Shown: piece after piece, positions 54,601-62,525 of the stretch | How the letters are laid out: each line of letters starts with the position of its first letter | Position numbering within the stretch: position 1 is the stretch's first letter | Origin: Bradyrhizobium mercantei | GTDB lineage: Bacteria > Pseudomonadota > Alphaproteobacteria > Rhizobiales > Xanthobacteraceae | Reading direction: 5' to 3' | NCBI RefSeq assembly: GCF_001982635.1 | Contig: NZ_MKFI01000005.1 | Span: 392,479 to 456,478 of the forward strand | DNA length: 64,000 nt | Notes under the pieces: generated by a model | Told to the model about the DNA's origin: nothing | Database searches by the model: none | Seen by the model: only the letters and a program-made list of their open reading frames with translations | Position numbers and translations under genes: made by a program

Positions 54601-54699
54601 AACATTCGCCAGATTGGCGGCGTAATCGCTGTCCGCGGTCGTTCCTTTCAGCACGTCGTCGCGTGGCTGGCATAGGTCAAATATGCTCGGAATCGTCAT
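51628..54699 (-). CDS. DUF499-type AAA-like ATPase
   Basis: 1023 aa. Walker A SFGGGKTHGL (residues 85-93) and Walker B LVVLDELGEYLRR. Opens MTIPSIFDLCQPRDDVLKGTTADSDYAANLANVL, and FFTNTYPTEGLKELLVNVCGRL; these are hallmarks of DUF499 proteins, which accompany DUF1156 methylases and helicases. First gene of the defence operon; GAGG precedes its ATG. Likely recognises or translocates DNA and controls the other parts. Confidence 0.93.
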   Translation of the reverse strand: MTIPSIFDLCQPRDDVLKGTTADSDYAANLANVLTGRASRDYTDPPTFFTNTYPTEGLKELLVNVCGRLSGKGESVSAVFRLDTSFGGGKTHGLIALVHAAAGMKNVSNISEFLDPTLVPNHHVRVAAFDGENADPANGRPMGDGIRAHTPWGEIAYQLAGKAGYEVVRRSDEQGIAPGADTIKELFGGEPVLVVLDELGEYLRRVQHMGGRDQLTAFLKALLTAIESTPQAAVVYTLAVRSDGKGIDAFAEENEFLSTAMSELESVSGRKATNLNPTRDDETAKVIRRRLFSSVDESRASDVVATYRTQWTNHRDALSEEARRSATGGEFGLTYPFHPDVLDTLTGKTATLGGFQRVRGMLRILAKTVAAVWANRPTDASAIHLHHIDLGSDVIRREFTTRLQQGAFVPAIMNDIAGSPEKPALAQELDAKHFKGLLPYGTYVARTIFIHTLAFNNDLKGLTADHLRYSILSPSADLSFIDDAKTKFRAESAYLDDRPTAPLRFNAEANLTQVIGREEKNIDPGEARTQLVDRSKTIFGGHAFELIPFPGGPWDVPDDVSDGKPRLVLLSHDALEIGADLREIPEIVVRMFERKGADGSGLRSLRNNLVFVVADETKVSEMKRATVRRLALQELKRPERVKELAEHQQAKVFELEKKSETEAAIAIQQCYRHILFPSRNALGGTGSVQLAHSVIDIQNASERPGSGQLQIVRQLQSQNKIRDASDAPDSPSYIRDRTPLKKGQITTRDLRDEFRRDPSLAILLSDDAFRKAIRKGIEDGIYIYKRGELIAGPNDPMPSINIDEDTTIFTIDFAKTKGLWPRPALAPPAQPAVSGRGDSISSSPLPPLEGANAASANGSSGVFSEKQQGDLSGAISNASNFKAEGVLKEALRKVVEQARIAKIDKIDRVIIRLFEYGDAFKLIPVANTIAGAKRSVRLSGTFITAQDSEMQFEFNGTAQDASTMKDYLEPQFRAAKDTDLKTGISFAFDGGLALEGDVAEKFIDKLTRFASAAAYVEATAQVG

Positions 54700-54736
54700 G
54701 CTAGCCTCACTTTTTCCCGCCTGACCAAGCGCAGAT

Positions 54737-54751
54737 TCTGCTAAAAGCAGA
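54737..54751. promoter_or_regulatory. Dyad upstream of the defence operon
   Basis: TCTGC-TAAAA-GCAGA, perfect 5-bp arms, about 40-50 bases before the DUF499 start on the minus strand. Could be an operator; no regulator gene has been seen. Confidence 0.4.
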
Positions 54752-54764
54752 GCCTCAAGGTTGG

Positions 54765-55271
54765 CTAAACTCTGCCGAGGGCGGGCCCGCCGGTGCGGGG
54801 GATTGGTTCAGCGGCAAAACTTCCCGCTGAAATTGAATACTCGGCAATCAGTGGACGGCAAACATAGGAAAAAGACGAATACGCAGGCAAGGTCATTCCG
54901 GGTTGATCCACCACCTTTGTCTCACAAAAAGGCTGCTGAGAGTCGGAATGAGTGGTGTTGATGTCGCTGGTTTTGCTTCGGCAATGCGGCGATAGCTCCT
55001 CCTCTAGGTCGGCGACCATGATGTGACCTCGGATGCCGCTCGGACAAATGTCGCCGTGCTCGCCCAGCGCGATTGTGATCTCGTTGTCCGTCATTCGGCC
55101 GGTGACCGGGCAGGGAGCGAGACCGGCGAGCCGATCGGCCAAGCCCGGGCGATCGAGCAACAGTGACCCCATCGCGACGTGGATTTGATCGACGTTGCCA
55201 TTACCCGCGACCGGAATCAGTCGATCGATGATGGTCGTGTAGAGAACGGTCGGAAGAAGCACTTCGGTCAT
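54765..55271 (-). CDS. Hypothetical protein with a GEHG motif block
   Basis: 168 aa from ATG 55271 (a longer form to 55307 is possible). Body MTEVLLPTVLYTTIIDRLIPVAGNGNVDQIHVAMGSLLLDRP, then TDNEITIALGEHGDICPSGIRGHIMVADLEEEL. The second half reads like a poor-complexity tail. A related block occurs as a fragment at 56751-56849. A perfect dyad (55285-55302) stands in front. Function unknown; it could itself be decaying. Confidence 0.45.
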   Translation of the reverse strand: MTEVLLPTVLYTTIIDRLIPVAGNGNVDQIHVAMGSLLLDRPGLADRLAGLAPCPVTGRMTDNEITIALGEHGDICPSGIRGHIMVADLEEELSPHCRSKTSDINTTHSDSQQPFCETKVVDQPGMTLPAYSSFSYVCRPLIAEYSISAGSFAAEPIPRTGGPALGRV

Positions 55272-55284
55272 TTCGACCCAACGT

Positions 55285-55302
55285 TCGTGATATAACTCAC
55301 GA
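55285..55302. promoter_or_regulatory. Dyad TCGTGA-TATAAC-TCACGA
   Basis: Perfect 6-bp arms with a 6-bp gap, 14 bases before ATG 55271 (minus strand). Its position supports that start and possible autoregulation. Confidence 0.4.
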
Positions 55303-55357
55303 CCCATGCCATACCGCGAATCTGGTGCGCAAGCAGGTTGTGTGTTTAGTCTCTAGT

Positions 55358-55528
55358 CTAACCGCCTCGGGTCATGCTTTCCTGGATGCCGTTCAGAACC
55401 CTGAAGTTTGGTCTAAAACGAAGGCTGCCGCAAAGAAGGTCGGGGGTGTCGGACTCGACCTCCTATTTCAAATTGCCAAAGCAGAAGCAAAACGGTTTGC
55501 AGCTGAGAAATTGGGCCTGCCCCTCTAA
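55358..55528 (+). pseudogene. C-terminal fragment of a DUF2513-like gene
   Basis: Frame reads SSLTASGHAFLDAVQNPEVWSKTKAAAKKVGGVGLDLLFQIAKAEAKRFAAEKLGLPL, which fits the C-terminal end of DUF2513 proteins (LTxxGHxFLDAxRNxxVWxKxK). The N-terminal half is absent: the 5' side is cut at about 55,350. It is a remnant and is probably not expressed. Confidence 0.6.
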
Positions 55529-55614
55529 CTGGTAGCCTCGGAGGCATCGGCAAGCAGAGTCTGAAGAAAATCGAGTGAAGGTTTGATCGAAGAGTTTGGG
55601 CGCTTAGCGAGTCG

Positions 55615-55941
55615 CTACGGAAGTATCTTTTTATAAATGTCGAGAATCGCGCGTAGGTCGTCGCCGACCTGCGCGAAAACCAGCAGCAAACCCTCGTTCT
55701 CCTTCTTGAGCATATCGCGACGTATGTGAAGGACCATTTGGGCTGAGCGCAACCCCTCGGAGTTGGCAGGGAATCGAAGCACGTGGCCGGCAATTCGCAA
55801 GAGAGGCTTCCCCTCACAAGTGATTTCCTCGATTGCGGGAAACTGCAGATAGAGAATTTCACCTTCGGCCCATATTGTTCCGTGGTGCGGGGGCGGTTCG
55901 ACTTTTGAGTCGGGAGGCCCGTGATAAAGCGTGACGGTCAT
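55615..55941 (-). CDS. Hypothetical protein
   Basis: 108 aa. MTVTLYHGPPDSKVEPPPHHGTIWAEGEILYLQFPAIEEITCEGKPLL, then helices ending ILDIYKKILP. No family recognised. Start overlaps the upstream gene stop by four bases (ATGA), so the pair is one operon. Confidence 0.65.
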   Translation of the reverse strand: MTVTLYHGPPDSKVEPPPHHGTIWAEGEILYLQFPAIEEITCEGKPLLRIAGHVLRFPANSEGLRSAQMVLHIRRDMLKKENEGLLLVFAQVGDDLRAILDIYKKILP

Positions 55942-56243
55942 TTCTTGGTCAGCGCCTCAGAGTATTCTATGAGACCTTTTTCGTTGTTCGCTCTCCATAA
56001 ATCCCGTTGCTGGAGGATGACGCGGACAAGGGTGGCAAGATCAGCATCGTCCCTTTCAAACCGCATCGTCCCTCCCGGGATAGGATATTCGCGGCCACCA
56101 ATCGTGACCGACTTCGATCGCATCGAGAACCAGGTGTCATTGTTATCGTCGAGCCAAACCAAGGCAGCTGGTGGGGGCACCTTGTCCGCTGCGTCCTTAA
56201 CGATCCTCATGGCGGGAGGCTCCTTCGGGGCGTTCATAGGCAT
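55938..56243 (-). CDS. Hypothetical protein
   Basis: 101 aa. Contains VWLDDNNDTWFSMRSKSVTIGGREYPIPGGTMRFERDDADLATLVRVILQQRDLW. No family recognised. Leads the pair with the 108-aa gene. Possible alternative start at ATG 56237. Confidence 0.65.
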   Translation of the reverse strand: MPMNAPKEPPAMRIVKDAADKVPPPAALVWLDDNNDTWFSMRSKSVTIGGREYPIPGGTMRFERDDADLATLVRVILQQRDLWRANNEKGLIEYSEALTKK

Positions 56244-56328
56244 TCAACCGCAGCGAGAGGCCTGGAGCAATCAAAAAGGCGCGGAAATCGCGCCCCTTTC
56301 ATTATCCAACTTTCTCCAAGACCTGGCT

Positions 56329-56550
56329 TCAACTTCTCTTTTTTGCGCTTTGTTTGCGCTCGGAACGACGGCGAGCAGCCGAGAATGTGATTGCGCAGTG
56401 ATCTGCAGAGTGAACACCACTCTTGACTAGCGCTTCGCGGACTTGAAGCATCTGTTCCTTGTAGGTCGTAGGCAGATGTTTGGCACGATAGGCGGCGACG
56501 TTGCGCACCAGAATTTCGTAGTCGTGGCGCGCGAGCGTAAGCGTAGGCAT
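56329..56550 (-). CDS. Small hypothetical protein
   Basis: 73 aa from ATG 56550: MPTLTLARHDYEILVRNVAAYRAKHLPTTYKEQMLQVREALVKSG then a basic tail RRRSERKQSAKKRS. No family recognised; weak ribosome site. Could be an accessory regulator. Confidence 0.5.
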   Translation of the reverse strand: MPTLTLARHDYEILVRNVAAYRAKHLPTTYKEQMLQVREALVKSGVHSADHCAITFSAARRRSERKQSAKKRS

Positions 56551-56750
56551 TTGGCAATCACCTGTTGGCGTGGAAATCTCTCTTGCCCGAAATTGACTGG
56601 CCCGAAGTGACGCGGGCCAGCTAAGATCCAACAGAGAGATGCAGAAGAGCTACTTGCCGCATGGGGTTTATAGCGCCAGCGAGAAGGTTTGCTCCTAGAT
56701 TCAGAAATGCCGTGCCAGAATGTTGCTCAATGGCAACGTTGAAGCGAAGT

Positions 56751-56849
56751 GGCTCCCTCAAGATCAGCGAGCATAACATGCGGCCAGATGCTGGTCGGCC
56801 AGATGTTGCCGTGCTCGCCGAGAATGGTGATGCACGGCACCGGGATGAG
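56751..56849 (-). pseudogene. Fragment related to the 54765-55271 gene
   Basis: The minus strand reads LIPVPCITILGEHGNIWPTSIWPHVMLADLEGA, similar to DNEITIALGEHGDICPSGIRGHIMVADLEEE in the 54765-55271 gene. It starts right after an in-frame stop and lacks a start. Rest of 56,551-57,400: I see no other convincing gene. Confidence 0.55.
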
Positions 56850-57399
56850 TCATTTGGGAGCGCTGGCAAAGGCACCAAATTTGGGTGTCAGTCATTCCTG
56901 ACTACGGTTGCGGAGCTGAAACAGGGCGTTGGCCGATTGAGTTTTATATTTGATCAGCGGTTACTGATGTCGTCTCTACGTCGGTCGTTATGTCCTTTGC
57001 TGGGCCTCTCGCCATGGCTTCGACTGTTTCAACGACACGTCGCCGGATGCTTCGATCGTCGATCGAGCGAAACGCTTTCAAGAGGCGAATGCATTTGCTG
57101 CCTCTTTCGCGCGCTGCTCCTTCGTCAACATCGTCTCCGCATAATCGGCTGAACCGCAGTCTAATACCGTCGTGACAAGCCGCACCACCGTGAAAGCCCG
57201 GTGTTGCCCTAGGAGTGGATTAGAAGCCCGCTGATGAGTCAGACTCCTCTTCCCAGCGCTGTTCGCGGCTACGATATTTGACTCGCCACGGAAGCGCGCA
57301 GCGGATCCTTGGAGCGCTTGAAGTAGTGCCCAGTGTGGTGAGAGCGGGCGCGGAGCGAAAAGACCGGCGCTAGCAGTCGCGGCCATGCGCCGGAGGGCG

Positions 57400-57590
57400 C
57401 GCGTGGCCGGAGAGGCTCCAGCTTCCGTTACTAGGGCGTGCGCCGCCGGAGGCGGCGATGGCCGGGAGCATGTTAGCCCTCAACCTCTCAACTCTGACTC
57501 TCTTCCGGTGATGAGCTTCAAAAGCCGGGGCCGCTAGGCCCCGCGCGAGCTTGCGAGCGGCGAGCATGCGAGCCCGGCGCAGCCGGGCGA
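57400..57590. repeat. GC-rich cluster of perfect hairpins
   Basis: Three perfect stems: GCCGCC-GGA-GGCGGC (57442-57456), GGGGCC-GCTA-GGCCCC (57527-57542), CCCGGC-GCA-GCCGGG (57573-57587), and looser ones around GCGCCGGAGGGCGC (near 57385). Very GC-rich inside an AT-richer island. Possibly a structured RNA or a replication/mobilisation site; no gene assigned. Confidence 0.6.
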
Positions 57591-57740
57591 ACAGCGAGTT
57601 TTGGACGTGACTCCAAACCTGTCCGCGGTCTTTCACTCTTAAAAGAATCTAAGTTAGTAAGTTACCATGCATATACATTGCGAAAACCGCGCCGAGTTTG
57701 TTCCGATATTTCTCTTTTATATTCAATTGATTGACTAGCT

Positions 57741-57813
57741 TTTGTCTGACACGAAAGTTCCTCTGGCAGGTCTTGCGGCCGTTGTAGGCGATGGAACTTT
57801 CGTGTCAGACAAA
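57741..57813. repeat. Perfect 21-bp inverted repeat
   Basis: Left arm 57741-57761 and right arm 57793-57813 are perfect complements (the arm begins TTTGTCTGACACGAAAG); the loop is 31 bases. It ends 9 bases before the stop of the next gene on the minus strand. A half-site CACGAAAGTT recurs at 58559-58568. Confidence 0.9.
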
Positions 57814-57821
57814 GTCGACAC

Positions 57822-58466
57822 CTAAAGGTTGCGCCAGCGATACCAAGCTCCAGCCGGTCGCTCTAGGTTTCCGACGTTTCGGAGCCGGTTGCGCGCCTGA
57901 TCCTTGCCCATGACTGCGCCGGTCATGCGCCTGTAGGTCGCCGCGATCTCGGTCAGGGAAGCGCGGGGGCCATACCAGTTACGGGCCTCAGTCAGCGCTT
58001 CCCGGAAGTTGGCCAGCTCTCGCACGTAAGGCTTTAGTTTGACGAGGCGATGATCGCCGCCGTGGTTCGCGGTTACACGTTCGAGGGCGGCGATCCGCTT
58101 GTCGGTGATCTCGCCCGCGCGCTGCTGCCGCTTGCGTGCAACGTCGCATTTGCGGCGTGCGTCGGCTTTGGCCTGCCGCTCTTGCATGTGAATGCGGGCC
58201 CTCGCCTCGATGAACAGCCGCCGCCAATAAGCGGCGCGTTCGTTGGCCCGGGCGACCGAGGCTCGGATAAGCTCAGCTCGGAATCGTAGCGCAGCATCCT
58301 TACGATCCAGCTGGACAATGACCCCTTCAAGCTCCCGCAGGGTGATCGCAGAAAAATCGTCGTCGGCGACAGCTTTTTCATGCGCGTTCGGCGTCGTCGC
58401 GCTATATTCAATTTGCAGTTCGAGCACGTGATTGGTCTCTAGGGTTCGAACGTTGGCCCAAGACAC
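57822..58466 (-). CDS. Hypothetical coiled-coil protein
   Basis: 214 aa from GTG 58466. A long charged helix in the middle (VARANERAAYWRRLFIEARARIHMQERQAKADARRKCDVARKRQQRAGEITDKRIAALERV) is probably coiled coil. The C-terminal ~60 residues (YGPRASLTEIAATYRRMTGAVMGKDQARNRL) are reminiscent of a small DNA-binding helix bundle. No family recognised. The gene is bounded by the inverted repeat downstream and a terminator upstream. Confidence 0.6.
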   Translation of the reverse strand: MSWANVRTLETNHVLELQIEYSATTPNAHEKAVADDDFSAITLRELEGVIVQLDRKDAALRFRAELIRASVARANERAAYWRRLFIEARARIHMQERQAKADARRKCDVARKRQQRAGEITDKRIAALERVTANHGGDHRLVKLKPYVRELANFREALTEARNWYGPRASLTEIAATYRRMTGAVMGKDQARNRLRNVGNLERPAGAWYRWRNL

Positions 58467-58494
58467 TTCGCGGGGTGGCTTGGACTTCCTACTT

Positions 58495-58528
58495 AAAACC
58501 CCTTCGCTTTGCTCGGCGGAGGGGTTTT
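58495..58528. terminator. Rho-independent terminator
   Basis: AAAACCCCT ... GGAGGGGTTTT hairpin with A- and T-runs on both sides, so it can act in both directions. Lies just upstream of the minus-strand coiled-coil gene start. From 58,529 to 59,160 I see no gene or other clear feature (one 108-aa frame on the minus strand lacks support). Confidence 0.75.
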
Positions 58529-59163
58529 CGCTTTTGAACGTCTATTATAGCGCGCAGTCACGAAAGTTGACGCAATTTTATCATGCCTCATCGTCTCGCC
58601 GTCAAAGCACCACAGGCTTTATTTGCCGTCGAAGCCCGTTGGCGGTCAGCGGCCGAACGTGGTGCTCGGCGAGCGAGCGCGTGAGCGGATGGGACCGTCG
58701 TTAACTAGGTCTGGTCCCCTGAATAGGTGACGGTCGGCTTTGTCCTGCGGGCGAGCCATCCCAACGCCTCTTGGGCTCGTCGGTGCATGGCACCGAACCT
58801 AAGCGGCAGGGTCGGAGAAAGATACGGTAAGCAAACAGAGCGCAAAACCGGTGGCGCCAATCGTCCTGACGGACGCCTAACTATTTTTGGTTGGCGAGAT
58901 CCGAGGTTCTCGTAGACCAGTTTGGCTTCGCTGGAAGTCCGATGCCGATCGGCTTGGAGTCGGCAATTAGCATCCGTCGTTAGTCGGAAGAATATACATT
59001 CGTCCTTATAGATCAGCACTTTCTCGAACACTCGCGGGTCGCGCGCCCGACTTCCGTCATAGCTATTGTTCGGTATTCTTGGGGGTGCCGGACCTTGCTC
59101 TTTCCATCGAACTTTTTCTGAGCGGATTTCGTGGCGTGAGTCGCCTCTTTCCCGGCAAAACGC

Positions 59164-59335
59164 GTTTAATTCCTATCAAACGTAGAAATTAAACAGGCAT
59201 CTGGCCTCTGTTGCTTGTCATTTAGGTCCGCGAATAGGTCAAAACTTGCCAAAACAGCAAGCAGCAGCTTGTTGTTTTCTTGTCATTTTAGCAAGCAAGA
59301 GCAAGCACTGCTTGTCATTAGAGCAAGCAAACTCG
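59164..59335. repeat. AT-rich repeat cluster, iteron-like
   Basis: Three direct copies of CTTGTCATT (59214-59222, 59279-59287, 59311-59319), the last two followed by AGCAAGCAA, plus several GCAAGC elements; a perfect dyad GTTTAATT/AATTAAAC (59164-59171, 59187-59194) begins it. Such a cluster may be a replication, excision or transfer control site. Nothing else clear in 59,335-59,736. Confidence 0.55.
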
Positions 59336-59736
59336 AGGCTCAGTAGGTGATCGCGGCACTCGTCACCGTGATATTCGTTGCCTGTCGAGATCGAGCCGTC
59401 GGCCAGAACGTGACGCCGCTAGAGCTGCTCGCGGCCTCGGCAAAAATCGCCGATCATCGTTGCCGCTCACGCAATGCTCACAAATAGGTTCGAGCGTTGC
59501 CTACAGAATTTGATGAGCCGCCCGCAGGTGAGCTTGTGCATATTGTCCGACCTCAACTCTCGGGTTTGGAGGAGCCGGATCGCGCTCACGCCCTACTTGC
59601 CGGAGAGTCAACCAAAGGGCCAGGCTAAGTGAAAATTTTGTTCGCGGGCTCAGAAGGGATGGGATTGGATCCCTCAAAGGGTCTCTAGGACTTCGATCAC
59701 CGACGTCCTAGAGTAGGTGAGGAGCACACGCCAGTG

Positions 59737-60132
59737 CTAATGGATATTGTAGCCCCAGACGCGACAGATACGCTCAGCGAGGTCCCCCAGGATGGCGTCC
59801 TCGGAGGTGCCCGCTTTGTAGCTGTAACTGACGACTTTACCGTGATTGCGTTTCACCGTGCCGGCGATCGTTCGAAAGCCGGTATAGCCCCCGTAGCTGT
59901 TCTTGGCGTTGACCCTGAAGCAATATCCCACCTCGTTGCCTTTTGCCGCAGGATCAATGACCAGATCAGACCACCGATATTGCGCCGAGACAGGGTCCTT
60001 GAGATCGGCGCCATATGAGTCGCTGATGATTTTCTTCTCACCGTCAGCTAAAGGGCGGGTTTCTGCACGGCAGACTCCTACCGACCCAGCCCCCATGAGC
60101 GCGAGCAAGACTGCAGTTCGTAGCACTTCCAT
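59737..60132 (-). CDS. Small secreted protein with KDP-SAQ domain
   Basis: 131 aa from ATG 60132, preceded by AAAGGAGAA. Signal peptide (MEVLRTAVLLALMGAGSVGVCRAE), then LKDPVSAQYRWSDLVID...YCFRVNAKNSYGGYTGFRTIAGTV. The KDPxSAQ and NSYGGYTG stretches recall a small periplasmic domain found in integrative elements and conjugative plasmids. Function unknown. Next to the integrase. Confidence 0.75.
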   Translation of the reverse strand: MEVLRTAVLLALMGAGSVGVCRAETRPLADGEKKIISDSYGADLKDPVSAQYRWSDLVIDPAAKGNEVGYCFRVNAKNSYGGYTGFRTIAGTVKRNHGKVVSYSYKAGTSEDAILGDLAERICRVWGYNIH

Positions 60133-60171
60133 TTCTCCTTTGCCTTGGGTTGTAGGCAAGTTCAGCGGCGG

Positions 60172-61161
60172 CTACCCAAGCCGGGCGACGAGGTCGACCG
60201 CGCGCAAATGCGTGTAGCGCTGCAACATCTTGAGTTCGCGATGGCCTGAGATGGCGCTGACCTCAGCGATGTTTAGGCCCTTCTCAAAGAGCCTGGAGAT
60301 CGCTTCATGACGCAAATCGTGAAAGTGGAAGTCGGACATGCCAGCTCGGACGCGAAGATGTTCAAACGCCAGTCGCACGGCATTGCCGGTCATGGGGAAT
60401 GCCCGATCCGCCTTTGGATCCTCGGCGCGCAGCTGATGCAGGGTTTCGATAGCGCGACGTGACAGCGGAACGTCGCGGCTGTCACCATTCTTAGTCAGGG
60501 GTAAATGCGCCACCCCGCGCTTCAGGTCCACATGTTCCCAGCGTAGGTCGAGTAGTTCGCCTCGTCGCATGCCGGTCTCGATGGCGAGCACGATGAGCGG
60601 CTTAAGCAGAGGGGTGCGTCCCCGATCGCAAGCCAATAAGAGTGCATCTTCCTCGCCATCCTTCAGGCGACGAGTGCGGCCTCGAGGGACTGGGGGACGT
60701 CGAACGAGCTTCACAGGGTTGCGGGGCAGCCAGAGTCCCCACTCTCGGGTTGCGATCTCAATCGCGTGGCTGATCGTATTCAATTCCCGGACAATAGTTG
60801 CCGGAGCGACAGACTTGAGACGCTCGTCGCGATATGTTGCGACGTCCGAGCTGGTAAGCTTGGCGAGCGTTCGATGTCCGATGGCGCAGCGCACAATTGA
60901 GTTGATCCGCGCTCTCTCGGACACGGCTCCACGCTTGCCAGGTGTCACCTCGTCGCGGTAACGCGTCAGAAGCTCCTTCAGCGTCGTCTTTTCGGCAGCG
61001 CGCGTATCAGCGACCCAGCCTGATCGGTCGGCTTCTGCCTCAAGATCGCGTGCCCAGCGCTCTGCCTCAGTCTTGCTATCGAATGACTTGGCGCGTGGAG
61101 GGACGCCTCGGCGACGCACCTGCGCCTGCCATCGTCCCCTGAGTTTTCGAATCGTCGCCAT
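60172..61161 (-). CDS. Tyrosine-family site-specific integrase
   Basis: 329 aa from ATG 61161 (a TTG at 61197 without a ribosome site would give 341 aa). N-terminal Arm-binding and core-binding domains, then the catalytic set: Arg in GMRRGELLDLRW, Lys region LTKNGDSRDVPL, HxxR in FHDLRHEA, and GHRELKMLQRYTHL with the nucleophile Tyr. Mobilises the island; tRNA-Arg and its partial copy at the left end are consistent with tRNA integration, though the right attachment site was not found. Confidence 0.93.
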   Translation of the reverse strand: MATIRKLRGRWQAQVRRRGVPPRAKSFDSKTEAERWARDLEAEADRSGWVADTRAAEKTTLKELLTRYRDEVTPGKRGAVSERARINSIVRCAIGHRTLAKLTSSDVATYRDERLKSVAPATIVRELNTISHAIEIATREWGLWLPRNPVKLVRRPPVPRGRTRRLKDGEEDALLLACDRGRTPLLKPLIVLAIETGMRRGELLDLRWEHVDLKRGVAHLPLTKNGDSRDVPLSRRAIETLHQLRAEDPKADRAFPMTGNAVRLAFEHLRVRAGMSDFHFHDLRHEAISRLFEKGLNIAEVSAISGHRELKMLQRYTHLRAVDLVARLG

Positions 61162-61424
61162 ACCAAGCGCTCGGATCACCTTGTTTTCTCGATACAAGGA
61201 CGCCGGCGACTCGGTGCCAAGGACTATCCCGGAGCGGTGCAGCGAAATCTGGTTGTGCCGCTCGTGTGCCTATTCCGAGCCACAGTTTTTCAATCGCGCC
61301 GGAAACCCCTTTAGGATCAAGAGGGACCAAACTGGGCTAGATGGGATCGGACGCGGGCCGCGTTGCCGTGGTGAGGCAACGCTCTAACACCTAAGCGAGA
61401 TCGCATAAATTTAACAAACCTGGC

Positions 61425-62525
61425 TCAAAGGCCGAGCAAATTCCTCATCGCGGGTTCGAGATCGTGCCACGAGTCAATGAGTGCCGGCCTAACTCCAAGG
61501 TGAAGCAGCGATACCAACTTTATGCGGTTCATGACCGGATCCGCTTGCCGAGTGGTCAACCAGAGGTGAGCAGGATTAATTCGTCTGCCGGACGAGATAA
61601 GGTCGCGCTCGGCGTCGAGTTCAAGTTCAGTAGCACTCAACCAGCGTCGGATGTTAGCGTCAGCCATTGAAAGGCCCACAAAGACCATCTTTGTCGACTG
61701 CGCGTGATATAAGAATAGCGTTTCCGGCCAAGACGCCATTGTGCCGGCTATTCTTAAATACTCTGCTTCGAGGAATACCAATCGGTCCCTGGTGTCCTTA
61801 GGTGCGGTGCCAGAGCCTTCATTCGGCATTATCGTGCCATGACAATGAAATATGCTGGTCGTGCCTTGCGCCCGATGATTGGCAAAGTAAGACGGTCGGC
61901 TAACCGTCCTATAGTGATAGTGGGGATGAGAATGGGGCGGCGGCCCGTTATAGTGGTCTCGCCGCAGAAAAAGATAAATGAACGTCTCTAGGAACGTATC
62001 GGCGTTGAAGGTAATGATCGCGTTCGGCTTTTGATCAGCATAAGCTGCCTGAATAAGGATGCGCACCAACGCAAGAAGAGACGATGTCTTGTAGGTTGCC
62101 TCTAGAAATTCGCAGACCTGGAGGACATGTCGCCTTTCTGCTGTCGTCGGATTATTCAGCACGCGCATTAAGTGGCGTTCAACCGAAAGCCCTGTTGCAG
62201 CCTTCCGCACCTCGCGATAAAGCACAGCCTCCAACAAATCATTGAAGTCATCCAACGATCTTCCCGATGTTGTGTATTCATTCGCGGCTGCTTGGATCCA
62301 AGCGTCTAGACTCCAGCCAGACGAATTTACGAGTGCTTCAAAAGCTGCGCTGTTGAGACTTGCACCGAAGGCATGATTGACGATCTCTAATGTGAGATCA
62401 AACCAGGTTGGGGCAAGGCCGCGTGAAAGACCGGCGCCCAAGCAAAGTGTCCAGCGGCCAGAAGCAATTGTTCCTCGGTATCGCCGATCCAGCGCTTCGA
62501 CGGCCACTACCCCCTTTGACGTCAA
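61425..62525 (-). CDS. SIR2-like NAD+-consuming defence-type protein
   Basis: 366 aa from TTG 62525, with GGAG about 8 bases upstream. SIR2_2 (PF13289-type) fold: GAGLSRGL (30-36), TFNADTF (172-178), HCHGT (228-232, catalytic His), and GLSMADANIRRWL with the late Ser/Asp. Such proteins in Thoeris, AVAST and other systems deplete NAD+ on infection (family knowledge). The partner gene on the same strand upstream carries a phosphoribosyltransferase domain. Confidence 0.9.
   Translation of the reverse strand: MTSKGVVAVEALDRRYRGTIASGRWTLCLGAGLSRGLAPTWFDLTLEIVNHAFGASLNSAAFEALVNSSGWSLDAWIQAAANEYTTSGRSLDDFNDLLEAVLYREVRKAATGLSVERHLMRVLNNPTTAERRHVLQVCEFLEATYKTSSLLALVRILIQAAYADQKPNAIITFNADTFLETFIYLFLRRDHYNGPPPHSHPHYHYRTVSRPSYFANHRAQGTTSIFHCHGTIMPNEGSGTAPKDTRDRLVFLEAEYLRIAGTMASWPETLFLYHAQSTKMVFVGLSMADANIRRWLSATELELDAERDLISSGRRINPAHLWLTTRQADPVMNRIKLVSLLHLGVRPALIDSWHDLEPAMRNLLGL

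Noticed and set aside
56661..57152. 163-aa plus-strand frame
   Set aside because: It reads through the broken GEHG fragment on the wrong strand and has no start signal or domain.
57400..57590. GC-rich hairpin cluster as an rRNA/ncRNA gene
   Set aside because: Stems are perfect but short; no known RNA family could be recognised, so only a repeat was called.
58705..59031. 108-aa minus-strand frame
   Set aside because: Low complexity, no ribosome site, no recognisable domain; kept as non-coding, though a remnant cannot be excluded.
59164..59335. CRISPR array
   Set aside because: Repeats are only 9 bp, irregularly spaced, with no cas genes and no constant spacer length.
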